Of a DNA stretch of 12,933 nt, positions 6,906 to 12,933 are shown in pieces (position 1 is the stretch's first letter; each line of letters begins with the position of its first letter). This DNA is from Candidatus Eiseniibacteriota bacterium. GTDB taxonomy: Bacteria > Eisenbacteria > RBG-16-71-46 > CAIMUX01. A program made the position numbers and the translations under genes. The notes below the pieces were generated by a model, which worked only from the letters and a program-made list of their open reading frames with translations, was not told the origin of the DNA and did no database searches. The DNA is taken from NCBI GenBank assembly GCA_029569475.1, contig JAKQSZ010000033.1:1-12933 (forward strand), written 5' to 3'.

Positions 6906-7310
6906 CTACCTCGCGCGTTGAAGCAACCAGATCAGGCTGACCAGAACCACGACCGCCAGGACGATCGTGGTCACCGTGAGCCGGATCAGACGCATTCGCT
7001 GGATCTCGACCTGGCGGATGAGCTGGGTGTTCTGCTCCGACAGCGCCTTGATCACCTCGGAGGATTCCAGCATCTGGCCCTGAAGGTCGGCGAGGGCCGC
7101 CTCAGCCGCGGCGACACGCGCGTCGAGTCCCTGGAGCGTGGCGTCGCCTGCCGCGGCCGGCGCCGTGGGAACATGGGCCGGCCGCGTTGAACGGGCCCGG
7201 CCCGCCACGGTGGCGAAGAGCTTGCGGGCCCGCTCCGAAGCCTGCGGAGCATGGCGCAGGACCTCGTACCACGGCACCGCCTTGAGAAGGGTGATCCAGG
7301 GGACAGCCAT
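6906..7310 (-). CDS. Small coiled-coil protein with C-terminal membrane anchor
   Basis: The 134-residue protein opens MAVPWITLLKAVPWYEVL, followed by a basic, Ala/Pro-rich linker. A predicted coiled coil of about 50 residues (57-108; LQGLDARVAAAEAALADLQG and ALSEQNTQLIRQVEIQRMRL) leads into a single transmembrane helix (111-130, LTVTTIVLAVVVLVSLIWLL) and a short basic end. This architecture resembles short tail-anchored proteins of unknown function in proteobacteria that share the IPW N-terminus and an EQN.QL motif; that resemblance is from memory. The bulk likely faces the cytoplasm. The start ATG (7308-7310) has only a weak upstream GGGGGCGA. It is convergent with the sulfatase gene (42-bp gap), and its upstream region is filled by a tandem array. 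Confidence 0.85.
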   Translation of the reverse strand: MAVPWITLLKAVPWYEVLRHAPQASERARKLFATVAGRARSTRPAHVPTAPAAAGDATLQGLDARVAAAEAALADLQGQMLESSEVIKALSEQNTQLIRQVEIQRMRLIRLTVTTIVLAVVVLVSLIWLLQRAR

Positions 7311-7590
7311 CAGCTTGCCGTCGCCCCCATGGGTGCCGGATCAGGCGGGGCGCCGTGTAAAGCCGCGTTGGACATGCCATTCGACGCCGGCCGCGCCGGC
7401 CTTCCTTCCCGCCCGGCCTCGAACCGATCGGCCATCGTTCCTCCATCGCCATGCGCGTTGCCCTCGCCGCTAACGCGTTGCTCGGTCGCCATGCGCGTTT
7501 GCCCCGCCGCTAACGCGTTGCTCGGTCGCCATGCGCGTTTGCTCCGCCGCTATGCGAGCGCCTCGCTCCTGTCGCTCCCGACGCAGCGCC
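7311..7590. other. Intergenic region upstream of the coiled-coil gene
   Basis: These 280 bp separate two minus-strand small membrane-protein genes. More than a third is the 40-bp tandem array at 7441-7559. After the array, GCGAGCGCCT occurs twice (7554-7563 and about 7599-7608, the second inside the neighbouring gene end). No gene and no clear promoter were found. Confidence 0.5.
7441..7559. repeat. Three-copy 40-bp tandem array
   Basis: Three head-to-tail units occupy 7441-7479 (39 bp, more divergent at its start), 7480-7519 and 7520-7559. The second and third share gctcggtcgccatgcgcgtt and the following ttgc-ccgccgcta almost exactly, ending acgcgtt (units 1 and 2) or decaying to tgcgagc (unit 3). 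The unit is not a multiple of three, arguing against a coding repeat. It lies 130-250 bp upstream of the coiled-coil gene start. Confidence 0.85.
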
Positions 7591-7821
7591 TCAGGCGTGC
7601 GAGCGCCTACGGGATCCTACGCCAATCAGCGCAATCCCGCCGACGAGGGCGACCACTCCAAGGATAGGCGAGATCGGAACGGTTTCCTTCTCCTCTTTCG
7701 TGATCTCAAACGGTCCGATGTCGGCTTTCTTGTCTTCGCGCGTGAACGTCACCCCGCCCGCCACGAAGCTGAAGATCCCGAGGGCGATGAGGATGATGCC
7801 GATAATGACGGGAGCTTTCAT
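7591..7821 (-). CDS. Small two-helix membrane protein
   Basis: The 76-residue protein has two hydrophobic helices: MKAPVIIGIILIALGIFSFV (1-20) and PILGVVALVGGIALIGVGSR (about 52-71). They flank a charged loop whose GPFEITKEEKETVP segment is typical of short bacterial DUF3185-like proteins; that family name is from memory and only tentative. The ATG at 7819-7821 has a near-consensus AAAGGAGGGG ribosome-binding site, so expression is likely to be good. Function is unknown. It is transcribed on its own, with 547 bp of gene-free DNA upstream. Confidence 0.88.
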   Translation of the reverse strand: MKAPVIIGIILIALGIFSFVAGGVTFTREDKKADIGPFEITKEEKETVPISPILGVVALVGGIALIGVGSRRRSHA

Positions 7822-8368
7822 GACCCCTCCTTTACGCGAGTTCTCATGTCATTTTGCTGCGTGGTAGGTTCGGCCGTTGCGGATCTTCCCCCGGGCGGTC
7901 GATCCACGGCCCATGGTCGCGGCGGCAAGCGTCATACCAACGTGGGAGTTTCCCGACGAGTCCGGTGAGGATGAACCCTGGAGGTCATCCGGAGGACCTG
8001 ACCGGCGGCGCCGAGGACGAGGACCCGCAGGAAGACATGGGATCGCGGCGGAAGCCGCACCCTGGTGCCTGGGCAGCGGGTGACCGTACGCTACCTCGAT
8101 CCCGTGGGCGCTTGGCCGTTCACCGCGGCACCCGTTCACTCGCTCGGGCACCCCCATTCACCGCGGCACCGGCTCATCGGTCGGGCTTGCTCGTTCACTG
8201 AGGCACCCGTTCATCCAGGCGGGCATTCGCTTGTTCAGTGCGGCACTCGCCCATCCACTCGGGCATTCGCCTGTTCACCGCGGCACCCGTTCATTCGCTC
8301 GGGCATTCGCTTGTTCAGTGCGGCACCCGCTGATCCGTCGCGGGGCGATGGCCCGGGGCTCCGGGGGG
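7822..8368. other. 547-bp gene-free region between the two-helix gene and the signalling operon
   Basis: Apart from the ribosome-binding site of the two-helix gene (7824-7833), the left half (to about 8118) shows nothing I recognise. The right half is the six-unit tandem array at 8119-8343. No T-rich terminator follows the operon stop at 8369. Open frames here are Arg/Pro/His-rich and lack plausible ribosome-binding sites. Confidence 0.55.
8119..8343. repeat. Six-unit tandem array, 37-40 bp units
   Basis: Units start at 8119 (38 bp), 8157 (37), 8194 (40), 8234 (40), 8274 (40) and 8314 (partial, about 30). The shared pattern is TTCA-x-x-G-x-GGCAC at the start, then an A/C-poor middle and CTCGGGCATTCGC near the end. 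Units 4 and 6 start ttcagtgcggcac while 1, 2 and 5 start ttcaccgcggcac. The stretch gggcattcgcttgttcagtg recurs exactly 80 bp apart (8221 and 8301), indicating a two-unit higher-order repeat. It lies just downstream of the operon stop, so it would be in the 3' untranslated region. Confidence 0.85.
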
Positions 8369-8581
8369 CTATGGCGGTGGCGGACCCTGCCGCAGTTCGG
8401 CCTGCAGGATCTCCTCGATCCGGCGTACCGCCGCCGCCAACGATTCGATCTGCTCGGCCCCGTCCACGCCGTCGAACCGCTCGCCGGCGCGGATCGCCTC
8501 CACCGCGTAGCCCAGTGTCCGCAGAGCCCCGCGCAGATCGTGCCGCTCCCTCGGCGGGAGAAGATCCAGGATGCCGCTCAT
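8369..8581 (-). CDS. 70-aa HPt/DHp-like putative histidine phosphotransfer protein
   Basis: The start is the ATG at 8579-8581, which overlaps the stop of the kinase gene as ATGA and is preceded by GGAGG 10 nt upstream inside the kinase coding sequence. This gives translational coupling plus its own ribosome-binding site. The 70-residue product is almost all helical: a first helix RERHDLRGALRTLGYAVEAI (11-30), an acidic loop, and a second helix AEQIESLAAAVRRIEEILQA (42-61), with a Pro tail. HDLRGALRTLG (His14) fits the HPt signature HxLKGxxxxxG and also resembles a kinase H-box. It is shorter than normal HPt domains (about 85-120 residues) and would have to dimerise to make a four-helix bundle. 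Beside a hybrid kinase, a phosphotransfer role is the natural inference, but it is unproven. Confidence 0.75.
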   Translation of the reverse strand: MSGILDLLPPRERHDLRGALRTLGYAVEAIRAGERFDGVDGAEQIESLAAAVRRIEEILQAELRQGPPPP

Positions 8582-11500
8582 GAACGCGCTTCCTCCAGGA
8601 GAGCTTGCAGCTCGCGCCAGGCCAGCGGCCTCTTGTCGATGCGCAGATCGATCCAATCGGCCACCGAGTCCCCCTCGACCGTATCCGAGCTGAGCACGAT
8701 CGGGCCTTGATAGCCAGCCGCGCGGAGGCCGTGCAGAAAACGTGGTAGCGTCTCTTCCTCGTCGGGACCGAAGTGGAAGTCCGTGATGATGGCGCCGATC
8801 GACGGCCAGACCGCGCCTTCGACGCCGTACACCGCCCAGAACTCCGCGGGCCCTCGATAGGCCAGGACGCGCGCGTCGTGCACCCGTCCCATCCAGGCCT
8901 TGCGCATGAAGATGTCGTCGTCGATCAGGATGATCGTCGCCGCGGTTGGCTCCTCCGGGTCAACCGTCACGGAGCCTTCCCGTACGACCATCCCGCTCCC
9001 CGCCACGGACGCAGGGCGCAGCGCCTCCGGCACCTCGGAAGTCGCTCCTTCCACCATCGGCCTCTCTCCGAGGGAGTGCGGGAATGGATGTTCCGGATCA
9101 TCGAAGGAGGGCACGCCGTCGCGGAGCGACGGGCCAGCCCTCTCCCCCCGGACTTGGCGCGGCCAGCCCGCCAGAAGGTCACGATCACGCGCTGCCGCTT
9201 CCCGAATCGTCTCGGCGAGCAGACGCAACAGATGGGGCCGGCTCATCGGCTTGGGGAGGAAGGCATCCGCTCCGACCTCGATGGCGTTGCGATAGTCGGC
9301 GGGAATGCTGCGGTTGGAGTGAAGGTGGATGACAGCGCGCAAGCCGCGGGCCCGCAGCTCCCGGGTGACCGCAAATCCGTCGCGCGAGTTCGGTCCGAGG
9401 TCGACGTCGCAGATGCAGGCGTCGGGCGGCGCCTGGGCCAGCGCCTCCAGGGCGGCCGCCTCGTCGGCCAGGGCGGTGATGGCCACGTTCTCCTCGTACC
9501 AGAAAGCGTCCTTGATCAGGCTGCGCACGCCATCACAGTAGATGGCCTCGTCGTCGATCACCCAGATCCGCAGCTTGCGCCCATGGGCCTGGCGAAACGC
9601 GGCCAGGGAGGCGGCCAGGCTCTTCTCCCGCTCGAGGGATCGCTGTTCGTCCTCGCTCAGGGAAAGGGCGGTGCGGCGCTGGTAGTCCTCGACGATCTCG
9701 CGGCTGTGCCGCGGCATGGGCCCGGGACGCGGCAGCGCCGACTCGTGCGCGGGGAGCGTGAAGTAGAAGCGGACCCCGCTCTCACGGTCGGAAACGCACC
9801 AGATCCGGCCTTCGTGCGCCTCGATGACCTTGCGCGCGATGGCCAGGCCCAGGCCGGTGCCGCTCCGCTTTTGCCGCGAGTAGAAAGCGTCGAAGATCCG
9901 CGGCAGTTCGGCGGGGTCGATGGATGATCCGGTGTTGCCGATGCAGACGCGAACGAACGGCCGTCCCCCGGAGAGCACGTCCTCGGTCTCGAACCAGATG
10001 TTGCCCTTGTTCTGCATGGCATCGGCCGCGTTGGAGAGGATGTTGGCGAAGACGCGGTGCACCTGGTGTTCGGAGGCGTGGAAGGGGTGGGCATGCGAGA
10101 GGCGGTAGGTGAACTTCACCTCCGCCGCCACGCGCGGCTCAAACACCTCGCGCAGCGCGGCCTGCACCACCCGCTCCGGGGGCACGATCTCCCGCACCGG
10201 ATCCCGGGCGGTGCCGATCTCGAGGATGTCCTGGATCATGCCGTTGACCGCTCCCAGGGCTCGTTCCACCTCGGGCATGAGACGGGCCGCCATCTCCCGG
10301 ACCTCCACGAGACTGCCGGCGTTGCGGATCATGTCGAGGAGGATACGGACCATGGAGAAGGGACGCCGCACGTCGTGCGCGAACATCTGCGTGGCGGCGC
10401 CGAGCGCGGTGAGCATGGCCTGGTTGAGCTCGGCATGGTCGAAACGGGCGGACCGGCGGCGCAGGCAGACCAGGGACGTGAAGCCGGCGGCGGAGTTGGC
10501 GGCCTCCCGATCGATCCGGGGGTCGAGCAGCACGGCGGCAGCGGACTGGAAGAGGGGGATGACCTTCAGGTCGCTCCGCATCTCGCGCGCCAGGCGGCGC
10601 AGGGCGTCGGCTCGCAGGCCGGCGACGGGAGCCTGGGCCGCCGCCGTGAGGGCCGCGAGGTAGCCCTTGCCGGGGCGACGGCAGCCGGGCGATGCGCCCT
10701 GGGCGATCCGATGAAAGAACCCCAGCTCATCCATGGCGTGGCCGACAAACGCCGAACCCAACCAGGCCTGGATCTCGGGAGAACCCGCGCCCGACAGGGG
10801 CACTGGCTGGGCAGAGGCTGTCTGGTCTCTCGATGTCTCCTGATGGGCAGAGGCTGTCCGCGCTTCGGATGTCGTTGAAACCACGGCGGTCTCCGCGCCG
10901 GGCTGCTCCTCCGTTTCCGGCCGGTGGCAGTAACTCAACCCCAGCCCGCGAGAGCGGCACTCCGCGCTCAGCGCCTCGAGGAAAGACTCGGGCGGCGCGC
11001 CCGGCTCCAGGCCGATCGTGATCGCCTCCGATGGCTCACGCGCGGGGGATCGAGCCCCACCCGCAGATGCGCCGGCCCTCTCCTTCGGCCGCACGGCGGG
11101 AGCCGCCTCGCCGCTCGCGCTCTCCACCCCCGCGAAGGAGACCGGCTTCAGGCCAAAGAACGCTTTCTGCAAGGCCGGCGCTTCCAGCGCCTGGCGCAGC
11201 GTCCGCGCCGCCTGGACGGGGACCCCACCCTGGGCGCAAAGACGGAGGTAGTACAACCGCTCCCCCGGCATTCGCAGGAGTAGATCGCGCACGGATGCCG
11301 CGGACTTCGGCTCGGCACCGAAGGGTCGGTCGAAAAGCACGACCTGCGGGCCCGGAGGCATATCGCGGGCGCGATCCTCGGTGCGCGCCGCCTCCAAGGG
11401 CGACATCTCCGGTGAGAGCCCGCGCACGATCACCCGCTCATAGGCTGCCGGGTGCGCTGCCGGGTGGCCGGGCTCAAGGCGCAGTTCCCACTCCCCCGGG

Positions 11501-12054
11501 TCGCGGCGGGTCACGCGGTACGGCCCGCCGAACCGATCAGGCGCATCCGCCGCGCTGGACCGGCACCAGATCGAGTTGCACGGCAGCGCCAGGTACTGCA
11601 GGAATCCCTCAGCCCGCTCCCGAAGCTGCATTTCGAACCGATAGCGGGAGATGCGGCGGATGCCGTTGCCGGTGATCCGGTTTCCCGTGACCTTCACATC
11701 CACCAGGTCATGCAGGCGCGCTCCTTCCGGCCAGGTCTGCGCGGCCTGGAGGAGGCTGTGGATCACGTCGTCGGAAGTGACCTCCTCGCCGTTGTGAAAG
11801 CGCCGGTCGGAGTGGATCTGGAATCGCCAGGTCGTGCCGTTGCCGGAAAGCGAGTAGGAGGAGATCAGGTTCGGATCGGGGATTCCCCGCTCGTTGAGTT
11901 CGAAGAGCCGGTCGGAGATGCTGACGGCCACGCACCACTGCGCGGCCGACCACGATCCCCCCGGCCCGCCGGCCAGCCAGCCGTTGAGCCATGCAACCGG
12001 CTCCAACGCCAGGACAAGCAGCGGCTCGTCGATCTCCGGGCGCAGGGGGCTCAT
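8578..12054 (-). CDS. Cytoplasmic hybrid histidine kinase with N-terminal SBP_bac_5-like sensor and two receivers
   Basis: The 1158-residue product has four parts. Residues about 1-530 resemble family-5 (oligopeptide/nickel) solute-binding proteins: SDRLFELNERGIPDPNLISS, WRFQIHSDRRFHNGEEVTSD followed by DVIHSLL, FGGPYRVTRR, and EMRSDLKVIPLF near the end, with an Ala/Glu/Ser-rich insert (310-425). Residues about 540-615 are the dimerisation/phosphoacceptor domain (AHDVRRPF, His560). Residues 660-768 are the ATPase: NILSNAADAM (N671, N675), GNTGSSID (Asn for the usual Asp), RIFDAFYSRQ, GTGLGLAIA. Receiver 1 covers 828-950 (DD834-835, acceptor Asp883, Ser913, Lys935) and receiver 2 covers 1039-1158 (DD1045-1046, Asp1092, Ser1122/1123, Lys1141). 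No signal peptide or transmembrane helix is visible, so the sensor is probably intracellular. The start ATG (12052-12054) overlaps the upstream stop as ATGA; there is no strong ribosome-binding site, consistent with coupling. Kinase and receiver calls are firm; the sensor call rests on motif recall. Confidence 0.92.
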   Translation of the reverse strand: MSPLRPEIDEPLLVLALEPVAWLNGWLAGGPGGSWSAAQWCVAVSISDRLFELNERGIPDPNLISSYSLSGNGTTWRFQIHSDRRFHNGEEVTSDDVIHSLLQAAQTWPEGARLHDLVDVKVTGNRITGNGIRRISRYRFEMQLRERAEGFLQYLALPCNSIWCRSSAADAPDRFGGPYRVTRRDPGEWELRLEPGHPAAHPAAYERVIVRGLSPEMSPLEAARTEDRARDMPPGPQVVLFDRPFGAEPKSAASVRDLLLRMPGERLYYLRLCAQGGVPVQAARTLRQALEAPALQKAFFGLKPVSFAGVESASGEAAPAVRPKERAGASAGGARSPAREPSEAITIGLEPGAPPESFLEALSAECRSRGLGLSYCHRPETEEQPGAETAVVSTTSEARTASAHQETSRDQTASAQPVPLSGAGSPEIQAWLGSAFVGHAMDELGFFHRIAQGASPGCRRPGKGYLAALTAAAQAPVAGLRADALRRLAREMRSDLKVIPLFQSAAAVLLDPRIDREAANSAAGFTSLVCLRRRSARFDHAELNQAMLTALGAATQMFAHDVRRPFSMVRILLDMIRNAGSLVEVREMAARLMPEVERALGAVNGMIQDILEIGTARDPVREIVPPERVVQAALREVFEPRVAAEVKFTYRLSHAHPFHASEHQVHRVFANILSNAADAMQNKGNIWFETEDVLSGGRPFVRVCIGNTGSSIDPAELPRIFDAFYSRQKRSGTGLGLAIARKVIEAHEGRIWCVSDRESGVRFYFTLPAHESALPRPGPMPRHSREIVEDYQRRTALSLSEDEQRSLEREKSLAASLAAFRQAHGRKLRIWVIDDEAIYCDGVRSLIKDAFWYEENVAITALADEAAALEALAQAPPDACICDVDLGPNSRDGFAVTRELRARGLRAVIHLHSNRSIPADYRNAIEVGADAFLPKPMSRPHLLRLLAETIREAAARDRDLLAGWPRQVRGERAGPSLRDGVPSFDDPEHPFPHSLGERPMVEGATSEVPEALRPASVAGSGMVVREGSVTVDPEEPTAATIILIDDDIFMRKAWMGRVHDARVLAYRGPAEFWAVYGVEGAVWPSIGAIITDFHFGPDEEETLPRFLHGLRAAGYQGPIVLSSDTVEGDSVADWIDLRIDKRPLAWRELQALLEEARS
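10808..10858 (-). repeat. Duplicated 15-bp motif in the kinase sensor linker
   Basis: tgggcagaggctgtc occurs exactly at 10808-10822 and 10844-10858, 36 bp apart, so the duplication is in frame. It encodes the repeated TASA.. segments of the low-complexity insert (residues about 400-416) that splits the solute-binding-like region. Confidence 0.7.
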
Positions 12055-12933
12055 GGTGAGATGCCCGCGGGCGACGGTGATCGGGGTCCCGGCCGCGCCG
12101 GGATGTCCGGCGGCTCGGGTCCCGGCCGTGACCGGATGTCCGGCGCCTCGGGTCCCGGCCGTGACCGGATGTCCAGCGGCTCGGATCCCGGCCGCGCCAG
12201 GATGTCCAGCGGCTCAGGCTCGGCGTCGCGCAGCATCGACCAGTCGGGCGGATCCTTGCCCAGGACTCCCCGCAGCCACGGCATCGGCGGGAAGCCGCCG
12301 GCATCGAAGCCGGTCGCCAGATAGATGTTCGTAAAGCCCTGGTCGAAGAGGGTCGCGGCGAACTGCTCGCCCGTCATCTCATCGCCGAGATCCGAGTCGA
12401 TGAAGAGCGCCGTCGATCGGGGAAGAGCCTGCTGCACCGCCAGGAACTCCGGCATGGAACGGCACGTCAGGAGCCTGACGCCCGAGCGGGCCGCCGAGAG
12501 CTCCCAGCCCTTGCGGATCCAGATGTGATCGTCCACCAGGACCGCATCGGGGCGCGTCGAGGGTTCCGTTTCAGGTGTCGTCCCGGCGAAAGCAATCTCG
12601 ATGCGAGGGACCATGTTCTTGGGCAGCAGACGGAGGCCGAGGCGCATGGCGCGGGCGCGCAGGTTCGGATCCTCCCAGCGCGCCGTCACGAGAACCGCGC
12701 GGGACAGGACCTCCCGATGCCGCTCCATGATGTCGAGACCCGACTCGGTGGAGCTGCCGTAGCTTTCATCAATCAGGAACAGACCGATCCCGCCGGCCTG
12801 GTCGGCCCGGCCGAGGAAGCTCTCGAGCGCCTCCAGGCTGTAGAGGTGGACGGTCCGCCCGGTCCCCGTGCCCGCCGTGGCGATGCGTGCGCGATCGAGG
12901 ATCCTGTCCCACAAGTGATGGACCCAAAGGTCA
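12051..12933 (-). CDS. Double-receiver response regulator with Pro-rich repeat tail (5' end outside window)
   Basis: The frame is open to the right edge, and the first visible residues (DLWVHHLWDR) look like sequence just after a receiver acidic pair, so only a short N-terminus is missing. The 293 visible residues hold two receivers. The first has FLIDESYG (Asp55), LVTARW (Thr83) and LLPKNMVP (Lys105). The second starts VLVDDHIWIRKGW (Asp134-135), with FIDSDLG (Asp179), LATGF (Thr207) and LGKDPP (Lys226). All phosphorylation residues are present in both as far as visible. A 4 x 11-residue Pro-rich tail follows; there is no DNA-binding or enzyme domain. The TTG at 12914 is not a credible start because it would remove the N-terminal strand and acidic pair. 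Its stop overlaps the kinase start. Likely role: phosphoryl acceptor or sink for the kinase encoded next. Confidence 0.9.
   Translation of the reverse strand, partial: DLWVHHLWDRILDRARIATAGTGTGRTVHLYSLEALESFLGRADQAGGIGLFLIDESYGSSTESGLDIMERHREVLSRAVLVTARWEDPNLRARAMRLGLRLLPKNMVPRIEIAFAGTTPETEPSTRPDAVLVDDHIWIRKGWELSAARSGVRLLTCRSMPEFLAVQQALPRSTALFIDSDLGDEMTGEQFAATLFDQGFTNIYLATGFDAGGFPPMPWLRGVLGKDPPDWSMLRDAEPEPLDILARPGSEPLDIRSRPGPEAPDIRSRPGPEPPDIPARPGPRSPSPAGISP
12087..12218 (-). repeat. Four-copy 33-bp in-frame tandem repeat
   Basis: Units at 12087-12119, 12120-12152, 12153-12185 and 12186-12218 each read tcccggccg-gcc-ggatgtcc-gcg-ctcgg on the plus strand with 3-6 differences. On the coding strand they give EPLDILARPGS, EPLDIRSRPGP, EAPDIRSRPGP and EPPDIPARPGP at the C-terminus of the response regulator. 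The frame is preserved in all copies. Confidence 0.9.

Noticed and set aside
7441..7559. Possible CRISPR array
   Set aside because: Head-to-tail 40-bp copies with no unique spacers.
8119..8343. Possible CRISPR array
   Set aside because: Units are contiguous and similar throughout, with no alternation of a constant repeat and unique spacers, and no cas genes nearby.
8773..9927. Long plus-strand open frame of 384 codons inside the kinase gene
   Set aside because: It lies antisense to clear receiver and ATPase domains; its His/Arg/Gly/Asp-rich translation is what the complementary strand of GC-rich coding DNA gives.
12912..12914. TTG as the true start of the response regulator
   Set aside because: The frame stays open to the window edge and the upstream residues DLWVHH look like the receiver's conserved start, so the gene begins outside the window.

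Overview
The window is about 12.9 kb of GC-rich bacterial chromosome. The str-operon ribosomal genes, a lipoprotein sulfatase-TPR protein, Cys-rich secreted proteins and large hybrid signalling proteins fit an environmental lineage such as Acidobacteriota or a neighbouring phylum. That placement is inferred from gene style only; no rRNA or complete taxonomic marker is present. Nearly all genes are accounted for, but the gaps between them are unusually long and rich in degenerate tandem repeats.

Layout. Minus strand 1-1811: a str-operon fragment, promoter - rpsL - rpsG - long gap - tuf (first 45 codons only). fusA, normally between rpsG and tuf, is missing. Plus strand 2106-3354: a small secreted barrel-like protein, then a CoA-binding protein whose leader is bracketed by a 19-bp inverted repeat. 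Minus strand 3415-3906: a Cys-rich secreted protein, convergent with the CoA-binding gene across two hairpins. Plus strand 4410-6863: a sulfatase-fold lipoprotein with C-terminal TPRs and Thr in place of the formylglycine Cys. Minus strand 6906-7821: two small membrane proteins separated by a three-copy 40-bp tandem array. Positions 7822-8368 carry no gene but hold a second, six-copy array of about 40-bp units.

The most interesting part is 8369-12933 (minus strand), a three-gene operon in which both junctions are 4-nt ATGA overlaps. In transcription order the genes are: (i) a double-receiver protein, cut by the window edge, with a C-terminal 4 x 11-residue Pro-rich repeat; (ii) a 1158-aa protein that appears to fuse a family-5 (oligopeptide-type) solute-binding fold directly to a histidine kinase core and two receivers, with no signal peptide or membrane segment; (iii) a 70-aa protein with an HxLRGxxxxxG signature typical of His phosphotransfer domains. 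Together they could form a complete cytoplasmic His-Asp-His-Asp phosphorelay that senses a small molecule inside the cell. No DNA-binding or enzymatic output domain is visible. The four receivers share a D-x-x-x-G phospho-acceptor loop (Gly where Pro is usual), which suggests they arose by duplication within the locus.
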